Origin: Henricia sp. BOLD:AAB3569
Taxonomy: Eukaryota; Echinodermata; Asteroidea; Spinulosida; Echinasteridae
Length of the DNA: 64,000 bases
Assembly (NCBI GenBank): GCA_037783545.1
Contig: JBBELK010000812.1
Span: 20,872-84,871 of the forward strand
Reading direction: 5' to 3'
Every line of letters starts with the position of its first letter. Position 1 is the stretch's first letter. The notes below the pieces were generated by a model. The model saw only the letters and a list, made by a program, of their open reading frames with translations, was not told where the DNA came from and did not search any database. Position numbers and translations under genes: made by a program. Below, piece after piece: positions 1 to 11,899 of the stretch.

Positions 1-844
1 TTTGCGTAAGAGCAGTCAGGAAGCCTCAACCCAGTTTTTTCTAAACTTTGAAATTTCTCTGCCATTTCCCGGCGAAAGTCTGTCAATTTTTTATGACAAG
101 TGCGCAATATAGAGAGTTTAGGGCATGCAAAATTTGAAGTTCGTCGGAACATTTTTCGACCTCCAAATTTGCCGACGTTTGGACCACACTTTGACCAAAT
201 TGCCGAGCCGAACTGCGGTGCGTTAACGACAGTCCGAATGACTGAGCATGCGCACAACTCTGGAGTACCCCAAAGAGGTGTGTACAGACAGCCACGGTTT
301 GCGTGAGAGCAGTCAGGAAGCCTCAACCCAGTTTTTTCTAAACTTTGAAATTTCTCTGCCATTTCCCGGCGAAAGTCTGTCAATTTTTTATGACAAGTGC
401 GCAATATAGAGAGTTTAGGGCATGCAAAATTTGAAGTTCGTCGGAACATTTTTCGACCTCCAAATTTGCCGACGTTTGGACCACACTTTGACCAAATTGC
501 CGAGCCAAACTGCGGTGCGTTAACGACAGTCCGAATGACTGAGCATGCGCACAACTCAGGAGTACCCCAAAGAGGTGTGTACAGACAGCCACGGTTTGCG
601 TGAGAGCAGTCAGGAAGCCTCAACCCAGTTTTTTCTAAACTTTGAAATTTCTCTGCCATTTCCCGGCGAAAGTCTGTCAATTTCTTATGACAAGTGCGCA
701 ATATAGAGAGTTTAGGGCATGCAAAATTTGAAGTTCGTCGGAACATTTTTCGACCTCCAAATTTGCCGACGTTTGGACCACACTTTGACCAAATTGCCGA
801 GCCAAACTGCGGTGCGTTAACGACAGTCCGAATGACTGAGCATG
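1..844. repeat. Satellite A array, first segment (297-bp monomer)
   Basis: Head-to-tail copies of a 297-bp monomer; 'tttgcg' recurs at 1, 298 and 595. The third monomer is cut after 'gactgagcatg' by a SINE fragment. By my count one monomer has 16 CpG, about what its base composition predicts, so there is no CpG depletion. Short open frames of 68-70 codons recur in every monomer on both strands, but they are by-products of the repeat. The first monomer has private variants ('gagccgaactg', 'ctctggag') not shared by the next. No Pol III box, rRNA or tRNA gene is seen. The tandem nature is certain; any function is unknown. Confidence 0.97.
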
Positions 845-1037
845 TTGTTGTTGTTGTATATTTTATGGCATCTTCGGCAACTAAGGCCCTTTATGCCATC
901 AACTATACGGTTTTAGCTTTAACTATACCATATTATCAACTTGAGATGACGAAGAAGGAGTTGCAGTTTTAGAAGTGGGAGGAAAACCCCCAGAGAAATG
1001 CCCCAGGGGAAAACCCACGCGGTCAAGTAGGGACTGC
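845..1037 (-). mobile_element. 5'-truncated tRNA-type SINE, minus strand
   Basis: This is the reverse complement of the 3' two thirds of the full-length SINEs further right in the window. It begins with a (TTG)4 run, which is the (CAA)n tail read backwards, and ends at the 'gcagtccctacttg' segment of the SINE body. The tRNA-related head with A and B boxes is missing. I count four base differences from the other copies over about 180 bp, so it is a separate, somewhat older insertion. No target duplication flanks it. About 20 bp of the satellite monomer are missing at the site, and 'tg' is shared between tail and target. This fits a microhomology-type insertion or a later deletion. Confidence 0.93.
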
Positions 1038-3644
1038 CAAAGAGGTGTGTACAGACAGCCACGGTTTGCGTGAGAGCAGTCAGGAAGCCTCAACCCAGTT
1101 TTTTCTAAACTTTGAAATTTCTCTGCCATTTCCGGGCGAAAGTCTGTCAATTTTTTATGACAAGTGCGCAATATAGAGAGTTTAGGGCATGCAAAATTTG
1201 AAGTTCGTCGGAACATTTTTCGACCTCCAAATTTGCCGACATTTGGACCACACTTTGACCAAATTGCCGAGCCAAACTGCGGTGCGTTAACGACAGTCCG
1301 AATGACTGAGCATGCGCACAACTCAGGAGTACCCCAAAGAGGTGTGTACAGACAGCCACGGTTTGCGTGAGAGCAGTCAGGAAGCCTCAACCCAGTTTTT
1401 TCTAAACTTTGAAATTTCTCTGCCATTTCCCGGCGAAAGTCTGTCAATTTTTTATGACAAGTGCGCAATATAGAGAGTTTAGGGCATGCAAAATTTGAAG
1501 TTCGTCGGAACATTTTTCGACCTCCAAATTTGCCGACGTTTGGACCACACTTTGACCAAATTGCCGAGCCAAACTGCGGTGCGTTAACGACAGTCCGAAT
1601 GACTGAGCATGCGCACAACTCAGGAGTACCCCAAAGAGGTGTGTACAGACAGCCACGGTTTGCGTGAGAGCAGTCAGGAAGCCTCAACCCAGTTTTTTCT
1701 AAACTTTGAAATTTCTCTGCCATTTCCCGGCGAAAGTCTGTCAATTTCTTATGACAAGTGCGCAATATAGAGAGTTTAGGGCATGCAAAATTTGAAGTTC
1801 GTCGGAACATTTTTCGACCTCCAAATTTGCCGACGTTTGGACCACACTTTGACCAAATTGCCGAGCCAAACTGCGGTGCGTTAACGACAGTCCGAATGAC
1901 TGATCATGCGCACAACTCAGGAGTACCCCAAAGAGGTGTGTACAGACAGCCACGGTTTGCGTGAGAGCAGTCAGGAAGCCTCAACCCAGTTTTTTCTAAA
2001 CTTTGAAATTTCTCTGCCATTTCCCGGCGAAAGTCTGTCAATTTTTTATGACAAGTGCGCAATATAGAGAGTTTAGGGCATGCAAAATTTGAAGTTCGTC
2101 GGAACATTTTTCGACCTCCAAATTTGCCGACGTTTGGACCACACTTTGACCAAATTGCCGAGCCAAACTGCGGTGCGTTAACGACAGTCCGAATGACTGA
2201 GCATGCGCACAACTCAGGAGTACCCCAAAGAGGTGTGTACAGACAGCCACGGTTTGCGTGAGAGCAGTCAGGAAGCCTCAACCCAGTTTTTTCTAAACTT
2301 TGAAATTTCTCTGCCATTTCCCGGCGAAAGTCTGTCAATTTTTTATGACAAGTGCGCAATATAGAGAGTTTAGGGAAGGCAAAATTTGAAGTTCGTCGGA
2401 ACATTTTTCGACCTCCAAATTTGCCGACGTTTGGACCACACTTTGACCAAATTGCCGAGCCAAACTGCGGTGCGTTAACGACAGTCCGAATGACTGAGCA
2501 TGCGCACAACTCAGGAGTACCCCAAAGAGGTGTGTACAGACAGCCACGGTTTGCGTGAGAGCAGTCAGGAAGCCTCAACCCATTTTTTTCTAAACTTTGA
2601 AATTTCTCTGCCATTTCCCGGCGAAAGTCTGTCAATTTTGTATGACAAGTGCGCAATATAGAGAGTTTAGGGCATGCAAAATTTGAAGTTCGTCGGAACA
2701 TTTTTCGACCTCCAAATTTGCCGACGTTTGGACCACACTTTGACCAAATTGCCGAGCCAAACTGCGGTGCGTTAACGACAGTCCGAATGACTGAGCATGC
2801 GCACAACTCAGGAGTACCCCAAAGAGGTGTGTACAGACAGCCACGGTTTGCGTGAGAGCAGTCAGGAAGCCTCAACCCAGTTTTTTCTAAACTTTGAAAT
2901 TTCTCTGCCATTTCCCGGCGAAAGTCTGTCAATTTTTTATGACAAGTGCGCAATATAGAGAGTTTAGGGCATGCAAAATTTAAAGTTCGTCAGAACATTT
3001 TTCGACCTCCAAATTTGCCGACGTTTGGACCACACTTTGACCAAATTGCCGAGCCAAACTGCGGTGCGTTAACGACAGTCCGAATGACTGAGCATGCGCA
3101 CAACTCAGGAGTACCCCAAAGAGGTGTGTACAGACAGCCACGGTTTGCGTGAGAGCAGTCAGGAAGCCTCAACCCAGTTTTTTCTAAACTTTGAAATTTA
3201 TCTGCCATTTCCCGGCGAAAGTCTGTCAATTTTTTATGACAAGTGCGCAATATAGAGAGTTTAGGGCATGCAAAATTTGAAGTTCGTCGGAACATTTTTC
3301 GACCTCCAAATTTGCCGACGTTTGGACCACACTTTGACCAAATTGCCGAGCCAAACTGCGGTGCGTTAACGACAGTCCGAATGACTGAGCATGCGCACAA
3401 CTCAGGAGTACCCCAAAGAGGTGTGTACAGACAGCCACGGTTTGCGTGAGAGCAGTCAGGAAGCCTCAACCCAGTTTTTTCTAAACTTTGAAATTTCTCT
3501 GCCATTTCCCGGCGAAAGTCTGTCAATTTTTTATGACAAGTGCGCAATATAGAGAGTTTAGGGCATGCAAAATTTGAAGTTCGTCGGAACATTTTTCGAC
3601 CTCCAAATTTGCCGACGTTTGGACCACACTTTGACCAAATTGCC
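1038..3644. repeat. Satellite A array, second segment
   Basis: About 8.8 monomers of the 297-bp family, starting inside the monomer interrupted by the SINE fragment and ending at monomer position 204, where the composite insert begins. Scattered private variants occur, for example 'gactgatcatgcg' near 1,903, 'gggaaggcaaaat' near 2,377, and 'tttgtatgac' near 2,638. The second and third types recur or resemble variants elsewhere and are useful for tracing HOR copies. Nothing else is seen in this stretch. Confidence 0.97.
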
Positions 3645-3656
3645 TTTTTCTAAAAT

Positions 3657-3678
3657 GTTTTATTCGTCCGAATAAAAC
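3657..3678. repeat. Perfect palindrome, 10-bp arms with 2-bp spacer
   Basis: The arms are gttttattcg and cgaataaaac around a central 'tc'. Because it is a palindrome it contains AATAAA on both strands (plus 3,671-3,676; minus 3,659-3,664). On the minus strand this lies near the left end of the composite insert and is followed by a short A run, which could be a polyadenylation signal of a retrocopy or just a hairpin-forming end. The A run also equals the satellite T-tract, so the polyA reading is weak. Confidence 0.75.
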
Positions 3679-3723
3679 ACGCTAACCAGTCCAACGTTGT
3701 TACCGATAGAACCAGTGCTTCAG

Positions 3724-4002
3724 CCGTTGTCGTTGCCAGTCCAGGTCATTTATCCACTAAGCGTTCGCCGTTATTGCCAAATTTCCTCATTCGTAGTCGT
3801 TGCCAGTCCAGGTCATTTATCCACTAAGCGTTCGCCGTTATTGCCAAATTTCCTCATTCGTAGTCGTTGCCAGTCCAGGTCATTTATCCACCAATTGTTC
3901 GCCGTTATTGCCAAATTTCCTCATTCGTTGTCGTTGCCAGTCCAGGTCATTTATCCACCAAATTTCCTCATTCGTTGTCGTTGCCAATCCAGGTCATTAT
4001 CC
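3724..4002. repeat. 67-bp minisatellite, 4-5 copies
   Basis: The phrase 'gttgccagtccaggtcat' (one 'aat' variant) starts at 3,732, 3,799, 3,866, 3,933 and 3,980. The first three intervals are exactly 67 bp. The last is 47 bp, because about 20 bp around 'ttcgccgttattgcc' are missing from that copy. Copies differ by a few bases ('actaagcg' against 'accaattg'; 'gtagtc' against 'gttgtc'). The period is not a multiple of three, so the repeat would be read in a different frame each time, which argues against a coding repeat. A degenerate echo ('caccagtccaggtctgg') lies near 4,115. Confidence 0.93.
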
Positions 4003-4313
4003 GGCGAGTATTCTCCATCACAATCATCACCAATCTTGGTCGATCGTGTCCGAGTATCAGGTCATATCCTTCGAGAAGCACCACAGGTACATCCTCATAA
4101 AACCACAATCGTCACCAGTCCAGGTCTGGAAGAATCAAGACCGCAGACTCGGATCCAATCGTGTTCCAAAATTTCATCAGCGTTCCCCGTGACGTACGTA
4201 CTGGTCACTCCATCATTGAGCAACGTTCCAGGACATCACGGGATTCCGCGAAAAACTCCTCCAAACTACCTATGTGCAAGGGTAGTCCTTTGGAAAGCGG
4301 TCATCACAGGCCA
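4003..4313. other. Unique, unrecognised sequence inside the composite insert
   Basis: About 310 bp without tandem structure between the minisatellite and the SINE head. It contains no B box, no long minus-strand open frame and no motif I can name. The plus-strand frame across it opens in the insert and runs on into satellite A, so it is not a credible gene. It may be captured host sequence. This is the part to use as a search query for the insert's source. Confidence 0.6.
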
Positions 4314-4349
4314 GCGAGGAAAGAACCCGTACGCCAACCCGACCGCCCC
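4314..4349 (-). mobile_element. Detached 36-nt SINE 5' head
   Basis: This is an exact reverse complement of the first 36 nt (after 'aa') of the full-length SINEs near 23.1 and 24.0 kb, covering the A-box-like region 'tggcgtacggg' and ending at 'tcctcgc'. The B box and the rest of the SINE are absent; identity stops abruptly and the unique sequence takes over. It shows that the SINE family contributed the 5' end (minus strand) of the composite insert, by template switching during reverse transcription or by recombination. Confidence 0.88.
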
Positions 4350-4397
4350 AAACTGCGGTGCGTTAACGACCGAGCCAAACTGCGGTGCGTTAACGAC
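4348..4397. repeat. Local 23-bp satellite duplication at the insert's right edge
   Basis: The 23-bp satellite stretch from 'ccaaactgcgg' to 'gttaacgac' occurs at 4,348-4,370 and again at 4,375-4,397, separated by 'cgag'. The second copy is the normal monomer; the first is attached to the insert. It does not match the sequence just left of the insert, so it is not a classical target-site duplication. It looks like a filler or template-switch product formed when the insert was joined. Confidence 0.85.
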
Positions 4398-7300
4398 AGT
4401 CCGAATGACTGAGCATGCGCACAACTCAATAGTACCCCAAAGAGGTGTGTACAGACAGCCACGGTTTGCGTGAGAGCAGTCAGGGAGCCTCAACCCAGTT
4501 TTTTCTAAACTTTGAAATTTCTCTGCCATTTCCCGGCGAAAGTCTGTCAATTTTTTATGACAAGTGCGCAATATAGAGAGTTTAGGGCATGCAAAATTTG
4601 AAGTTCGTCGGAACATTTTTCGACCTCCAAATTTGCCGACGTTTGGACCACACTTTGACCAAATTGCCGAGCCAAACTGCGGTGCGTTAACGACAGTCCG
4701 AATGACTGAGCATGCGCACAACTCAGGAGTACCCCAAAGAGGTGTGTACAGACAGCCACGGTTTGCGTGAGAGCAGTCAGGAAGCCTCAACCCATTTTTT
4801 TCTAAACTTTGAAATTTCTCTGCCATTTCCCGGCGAAAGTCTGTCAATTTTTTATGACAAGTGCGCAATATAGAGAGTTTAGGGCATGCAAAATTTGAAG
4901 TTCGTCGGAACATTTTTCGACCTCCAAATTTGCCGACGTTTGGACCACACTTTGACCAAATTGCCGAGCCAAACTGCGGTGCGTTAACGACAGTCCGAAT
5001 GACTGAGCATGCGCACAACTCAGGAGTACCCCAAAGAGGTGTGTACAGACAGCCACGGTTTGCGTGAGAGCAGTCAGGAAGCCTCAACCCAGTTTTTTCT
5101 AAACTTTGAAATTTCTCTGCCATTTCCCGGCGAAAGTCTGTCAATTTTTTATGACAAGTGCGCAATATAGAGAGTTTAGGGCATGCAAAATTTGAAGTTC
5201 GTCGGAACATTTTTCGACCTCCAAATTTTCCGACGTTTGGACCACACTTTGACCAAATTGCCGAGCCAAACTGCGGTGCGTTAACGACAGTCCGAATGAC
5301 TGAGCATGCGCACAACTCAAGAGTACCCCAAAGAGGTGTGTACAGACAGCCACGGTTTGCGTGAGAGCAGTCAGGAAGCCTCAACCCAGTTTTTTCTAAA
5401 CTTTGAAATTTCTCTGCCATTTCCCGGCGAAAGTCTGTCAATTTTTTATGACAAGTGCGCAATTTAGAGAGTTTAGGGCATGCACAATTTGAAGTTCGTC
5501 GGAACATTTTTCGACCTCCAAATTTGCCGACGTTTGGACCACACTTTGACCAAATTGCCGATCCAAACTGCGGTGCGTTAACGACAGTCCGAATGACTGA
5601 TCATGCGCACAACTCAGGAGTACCCCAAAGAGGTGTGTACAGACAGCCACGGTTTGCGTGAGAGCAGTCAGGAAGCCTCAACCCAGTTTTTTCTAAACTT
5701 TGAAATTTCTCTGCCATTTCCCGGCGAAAGTCTGTCAATTTTTTATGACAAGTGCGCAATATAGAGAGTTTAGGGCATGCAAAATTTGAAGTTCGTCGGA
5801 ACATTCTTCGACCTCCAAATTTGCCGACGTTTGGACCACACTTTGACCAAATTGCCGAGCCAAACTGCGGTGCGTTAACGACAGTCCGAATGACTGAGCA
5901 TGCGCACAACTCAGGAGTACCCCAAAGAGGTGTGTACAGACAGCCACGGTTTGCGTGAGAGCAGTCAGGAAGCCTCAACCCAGTTTTTTCTAAACTTTGA
6001 AATTTCTCTGCCATTTCCCGGCGAAAGTCTGTCAATTTTTTATGACAAGTGCGCAATATAGAGAGTTTAGGGCATGCAAAATTTGAAGTTCGTCGGAACA
6101 TTTTTCGACCTCCAAATTTGCCGACGTTTGGACCACACTTTGACCAAATTGCCGAGCCAAACTGCGGTGCGTTAACGACAGTCCGAATGACTGAGCATGC
6201 GCACAACTCAGGAGTACCCCAAAGAGGTGTGTACAGACAGCCACGGTTTGCGTGAGAGCAGTCAGGAAGCCTCAACCCAGTTTTTTCTAAACTTTGAAAT
6301 TTCTCTGCCATTTCCCGGCGAAAGTCTGTCAATTTTTTATGACAAGTGCGCAATATAGAGAGTTTAGGGCATGCAAAATTTGAAGTTCGTCGGAACATTT
6401 TTCGACCTCCAAATTTGCCGACGTTTGGACCACACTTTGACCAAATTGCCGAGCCAAACTGCGGTGCGTTAACGACAGTCCGAATGACTGAGCATGCGCA
6501 CAACTCAGGAGTACCCCAAAGAGGTGTGTACAGACAGCCACGGTTTGCGTGAGAGCAGTCAGGAAGCCTCAACCCAGTTTTTTCTAAACTTTGAAATTTC
6601 TCTGCCATTTCCCGGCGAAAGTCTGTCAATTTTTTATGACAAGTGCGCAATATAGAGAGTTTAGGGCATGCAAAATTTGAAGTTCGTCGGAACATTTTTC
6701 GACCTCCAAATTTGCCGACGTTTGGACCACACTTTGACCAAATTGCCGAGCCAAACTGCGGTGCGTTAACGACAGTCCGAATGACTGAGCATGCGCACAA
6801 CTCAGGAGTACCCCAAAGAGGTGTGTACAGACAGCCACGGTTTGCGTGAGAGCAGTCAGGAAGCCTCAACCCAGTTTTTTCTAAACTTTGAAATTTCTCT
6901 GCCATTTCCCGGCGAAAGTCTGTCAATTTTTTATGACAAGTGCGCAATATAGAGAGTTTAGGGCATGCAAAATTTGAAGTTCGTCGGAACATTTTTCGAC
7001 CTCCAAATTTGCCGACGTTTGGACCACACTTTGACCAAATTGCCGAGCCAAACTGCGGTGCGTTAACGACAGTCTGAATGACTGAGCATGCGCACAACTC
7101 AATAGTACCCCAAAGAGGTGTGTACAGACAGCCACGGTTTGCGTGAGAGCAGTCAGGGAGCCTCAACCCAGTTTTTTTCTAAACTTTGAAATTTCTCTGC
7201 CATTTCCCGGCGAAAGTCTGTCAATTTTTTATGACAAGTGCGCAATATAGAGAGTTTAGGGCATGCAAAATTTGAAGTTCGTCGGAACATTTTTCGACCT

Positions 7301-10300
7301 CCAAATTTGCCGACGTTTGGACCACACTTTGACCAAATTGCCGAGCCAAACTGCGGTGCGTTAACGACAGTCCGAATGACTGAGCATGCGCACAACTCAG
7401 GAGTACCCCAAAGAGGTGTGTACAGACAGCCACGGTTTGCGTGAGAGCAGTCAGGAAGCCTCAACCCAGTTTTTTCTAAACTTTGAAATTTCTCTGCCAT
7501 TTCCCGGCGAAAGTCTGTCAATTTTTTATGACAAGTGCGCAATATAGAGAGTTTAGGGCATGCAAAATTTGAAGTTCGTCGGAACATTTTTCGACCTCCA
7601 AATTTGCCGACGTTTGGACCACACTTTGACCAAATTGCCGAGCCAAACTGCGGTGCGTTAACGACAGTCCGAATGACTGAGCATGCGCACAACTCAGGAG
7701 TACCCCAAAGAGGTGTGTACAGACAGCCACGGTTTGCGTGAGAGCAGTCAGGAAGCCTCAACCCAGTTTTTTCTAAACTTTGAAATTTCTCTGCCATTTC
7801 CCGGCGAAAGTCTGTCAATTTTTTATGACAAGTGCGCAATATAGAGAATTTAGGGCATGCAAAATTTGAAGTTCGTCGGAACATTTTTCGACCTCCAAAT
7901 TTGCCGACGTTTGGACCACACTTTGACCAAATTGCCGAGCCAAACTGCGGTGCGTTAACGACAGTCCGAATGACTGAGCATGCGCACAGCTCAGGAGTAC
8001 CCCAAAGAGGTGTGTACAGACAGCCACGGTTTGCGTGAGAGCAGTCAGGAAGCCTCAACCCAGTTTTTTCTAAACTTTGAAATTTCTCTGCCATTTCCCG
8101 GCGAAAGTCTGTCAATTTTTTATGACAAGTGCGCAATATAGAGAGTTTAGGGCATGCAAAATTTGAAGTTCGTCGGAACATTTTTCGACCTCCAAATTTG
8201 CCGACGTTTGGACCACACTTTGACCAAATTGCCGAGCCAAACTGCGGTGCGTTAACGACAGTCTGAATGACTGAGCATGCGCACAACTCAATAGTACCCC
8301 AAAGAGGTGTGTACAGACAGCCACGGTTTGCGTGAGAGCAGTCAGGGAGCCTCAACCCAGTTTTTTCTAAACTTTGAAATTTCTCTGCCATTTCCCGGCG
8401 AAAGTCTGTCAATTTTTTATGACAAGTGCGCAATATAGAGAGTTTAGGACATGCAAAATTTGAAGTTCGTCGGAACATTTTTCGACCTCCAAATTTGCCG
8501 ACGTTTGGACCACACTTTGACCAAATTGCCGAGCCAAACTGCGGTGCGTTAACGACAGTCCGAATGACTGAGCATGCGCACAACTCAGGAGTACCCCAAA
8601 GAGGTGTGTACAGACAGCCACGGTTTGCGTGAGAGCAGTCAGGAAGCCTCAACCCAGTTTTTTCTAAACTTTGAAATTTCTCTGCCATTTCCCGGCGAAA
8701 GTCTGTCAATTTGTTATGACAAGTGCGCAATATAGAGAGTTTAGGGCATGCAAAATTTGAAGTTCGTCGGAACATTTTTCGACCTCCAAATTTGCCGACG
8801 TTTGGACCACACTTTGACCAAATTGCCGAGCCAAACTGCGGTGCGTTAACGACAGTCCGAATGACTGATCATGCGCACAACTCAGGAGTACCCCAAAGAG
8901 GTGTGTACAGACAGCCACGGTTTCCGTGAGAGCAGTCAGGAAGCCTCAACCCAGTTTTTTCTAAACTTTGAAATTTCTCTGCCATTTCCCGGCGAAAGTC
9001 TGTCAATTTTTTATGACAAGTGCGCAATATAGAGAGTTTAGGGCATGCAAAATTTGAAGTTCGTCGGAACATTTTTCGACCTCCAAATTTGCCGACGTTT
9101 GGACCACACTTTGACCAAATTGCCGAGCCAAACTGCGGTGCGTTAACGACAGTCTGAATGACTGAGCATGCGCACAACTCAATAGTACCCCAAAGAGGTG
9201 TGTACAGACAGCCACGGTTTGCGTGAGAGCAGTCAGGGAGCCTCAACCCAGTTTTTTCTAAACTTTGAAATTTCTCTGCCATTTCCCGGCGAAAGTCTGT
9301 CAATTTTTTATGACAAGTGCGCAATATAGAGAGTTTAGGGCATGCAAAATTTGAAGTTCGTCGGAACATTTTTCGACCTCCAAATTTGCCGACGTTTGGA
9401 CCACACTTTGACCAAATTGCCGAGCCAAACTGCGGTGCGTTAACGACAGTCCGAATGACTGAGCATGCGCACAACTCAGGAGTACCCCAAAGAGGTGTGT
9501 ACAGACAGCCACGGTTTGCGTGAGAGCAGTCAGGAAGCCTCAACCCAGTTTTTTCTAAATTTTGAAATTTCTCTGCCATTTCCCGGCGAAAGTCTGTCAA
9601 TTTTTTATGACAAGTGCGCAATATAGAGAGTTTAGGGCATGCAAAATTTGAAGTTCGTCGGAACATTTTTCGACCTCCAAATTTGCCGACGTTTGGACCA
9701 CACTTTGACCAAATTGCCGAGCCAAACTGCGGTGCGTTAACGACAGTCCGAATGACTGAGCATGCGCACAACTCAGGAGTACCCCAAAGAGGTGTGTACA
9801 GACAGCCACGGTTTGCGTGAGAGCAGTCAGGAAGCCTCAACCCAGTTTTTTCTAAACTTTGAAATTTCTCTGCCATTTCCCGGCGAAAGTCTGTCAATTT
9901 TTTATGACAAGTGCGCAATATAGAGAGTTTAGGGCATGCAAAATTTGAAGTTCGTCGGAACATTTTTCGACCTCCAAATTTGCCGACGTTTGGACCACAC
10001 TTTGACCAAATTGCCGAGCCAAACTGCGGTGCGTTAACGACAGTCCGAATGACTGAGCATGCGCACAACTCAGGAGTACCCCAAAGAGGTGTGTACAGAC
10101 AGCCACGGTTTGCGTGAGAGCAGTCAGGAAGCCTCAACCCAGTTTTTTCTAAACTTTGAAATTTCTCTGCCATTTCCCGGCGAAAGTCTGTCAATTTTTT
10201 ATGACAAGTGCGCAATATAGAGAGTTTAGGGCATGCAAAATTTGAAGTTCGTCGGAACATTTTTCGACCTCCAAATTTGCCGACGTTTGGACCACACTTT

Positions 10301-11899
10301 GACCAAATTGCCGAGCCAAACTGCGGTGCGTTAACGACAGTCCGAATGACTGAGCATGCGCACAACTCAGGAGTACCCCAAAGAGGTGTGTACAGACAGC
10401 CACGGTTTGCGTGAGAGCAGTCAGGAAGCCTCAACCCAGTTTTTTCTAAACTTTGAAATTTCTCTGCCATTTCCCGGCGAAAGTCTGTCAATTTTTTATG
10501 ACAAGTGCGCAATATAGAGAGTTTAGGGCATGCAAAATTTGAAGTTCGTCGGAACATTTTTCGACCTCCAAATTTGCCGACGTTTGGACCACACTTTGAC
10601 CAAATTGCCGAGCCAAACTGCGGTGCGTTAACGACAGTCCGAATGACTGAGCATGCGCACAACTCAGGAGTACCCCAAAGAGGTGTGTACAGACAGCCAC
10701 GGTTTGCGTGAGAGCAGTCAGGAAGCCTCAACCCAGTTTTTTCTAAACTTTGAAATTTCTCTGCCATTTCCCGGCGAAAGTCTGTCAATTTTGTATGACA
10801 AGTGCGCAATATAGAGAGTTTAGGGCATGCACAATTTGAAGTTCGTTGGAACATTTTTCGACCTCCAAATTTGCCGACGTTTGGACCACACTTTGACCAA
10901 ATTGCCGAGCCAAACTGCGGTGCGTTAACGACAGTCCGAATGACTGATCATGCGCACAACTCAGGAGTACCCCAAAGAGGTGTGTACAGACAGCCACGGT
11001 TTGCGTGCGAGCAGTCAGGAAGCCTCAACCCAGTTTTTTCTAAACTTTGAAATTTCTCTGCCATTTCCCGGCGAAAGTCTGTCAATTTTGTATGACAAGT
11101 GCGCAATATAGAGAGTTTAGGGCATGCACAATTTGAAGTTCGTCGGAACATTTTTCGACCTCCAAATTTGCCGACGTTTGGACCACACTTTGACCAAATT
11201 GCCGAGCCAAACTGCGGTGCGTTAACGACAGTCCGAATGACTGAGCATGCGCACAACTCTGGAGTACCCCAAAGAGGTGTGTACAGACAGCCACGGTTTG
11301 CGTGAGAGCAGTCAGGAAGCCTGAACCCAGTTTTTTCTAAACTTTGAAATTTCTCTGCCATTTCCCGGCGAAAGTCTGTCAATTTTTTATGACAAGTGCG
11401 CAATATAGAGAGTTTAGGGCATGCAAAATTTGAAGTTCGTCGGAACATTTTTCGACCTCCAAATTTGCCGACGTTTGGACCACACTTTGACCAAATTGCC
11501 GAGCCAAACTGCGGTGCGTTAACGACAGTCCGAATGACTGAGCATGCGCACAACTCAGGAGTACCCCAAAGAGGTGTGTACAGACAGCCACGGTTTGCGT
11601 GAGAGCAGTCAGGAAGCCTCAACCCAGTTTTTTCTAAACTTTGAAATTTCTCTGCCATTTCCCGGCGAAAGTCTGTCAATTTTGTATGACAAGTGCGCAA
11701 TATAGAGAGTTTAGGGCATGCACAATTTGAAGTTCGTCGGAACATTTTTCGACCTCCAAATTTGCCGACGTTTGGACCACACTTTGACCAAATTGCCGAG
11801 CCAAACTGCGGTGCGTTAACGACAGTCCGAATGACTGATCATGCGCACAACTCAGGAGTACCCCAAAGAGGTGTGTACAGACAGCCACGGTTTGCGTGA

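Larger units (their letters stand above)
3645..4371. mobile_element. Composite non-satellite insert of unknown type with a SINE head at one end
   Basis: About 727 bp of non-satellite DNA lie exactly between monomer positions 204 and 205, so the array resumes in phase with nothing lost. From left to right it holds: a 10-nt stretch identical to the satellite's own T-tract ('tttttctaaa'), a perfect palindrome, 4-5 copies of a 67-bp minisatellite, about 310 bp of unique sequence, an exact 36-nt reverse copy of the SINE 5' head, and a 23-bp piece of satellite A. The order suggests a chimeric retrocopy on the minus strand (SINE head at its 5' end, AATAAA near its 3' end) or a rearranged fragment joined by end-joining. 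I do not recognise the unique part and see no convincing coding frame in it. The insert is clear; its class is unsure. Confidence 0.7.

Noticed and set aside
3645-3664. PolyA tail with AATAAA of a processed retrocopy
   Set aside because: The A run is only five long and the ten bases 'tttttctaaa' equal the satellite's own T-tract, so they may be satellite-derived. I keep the retrocopy only as one possible reading.
3645-3690. Helitron 3' end, because of the terminal palindrome
   Set aside because: There is no CTRR end next to the hairpin on the minus strand, no TC at the other end, and no A/T insertion site. The hairpin alone is not enough.
3697-4473. 258-codon plus-strand open frame across the composite insert as a gene
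   Set aside because: It reads the 67-bp minisatellite in changing frames and then runs into satellite A. No domain is recognisable and the frame has no independent end.
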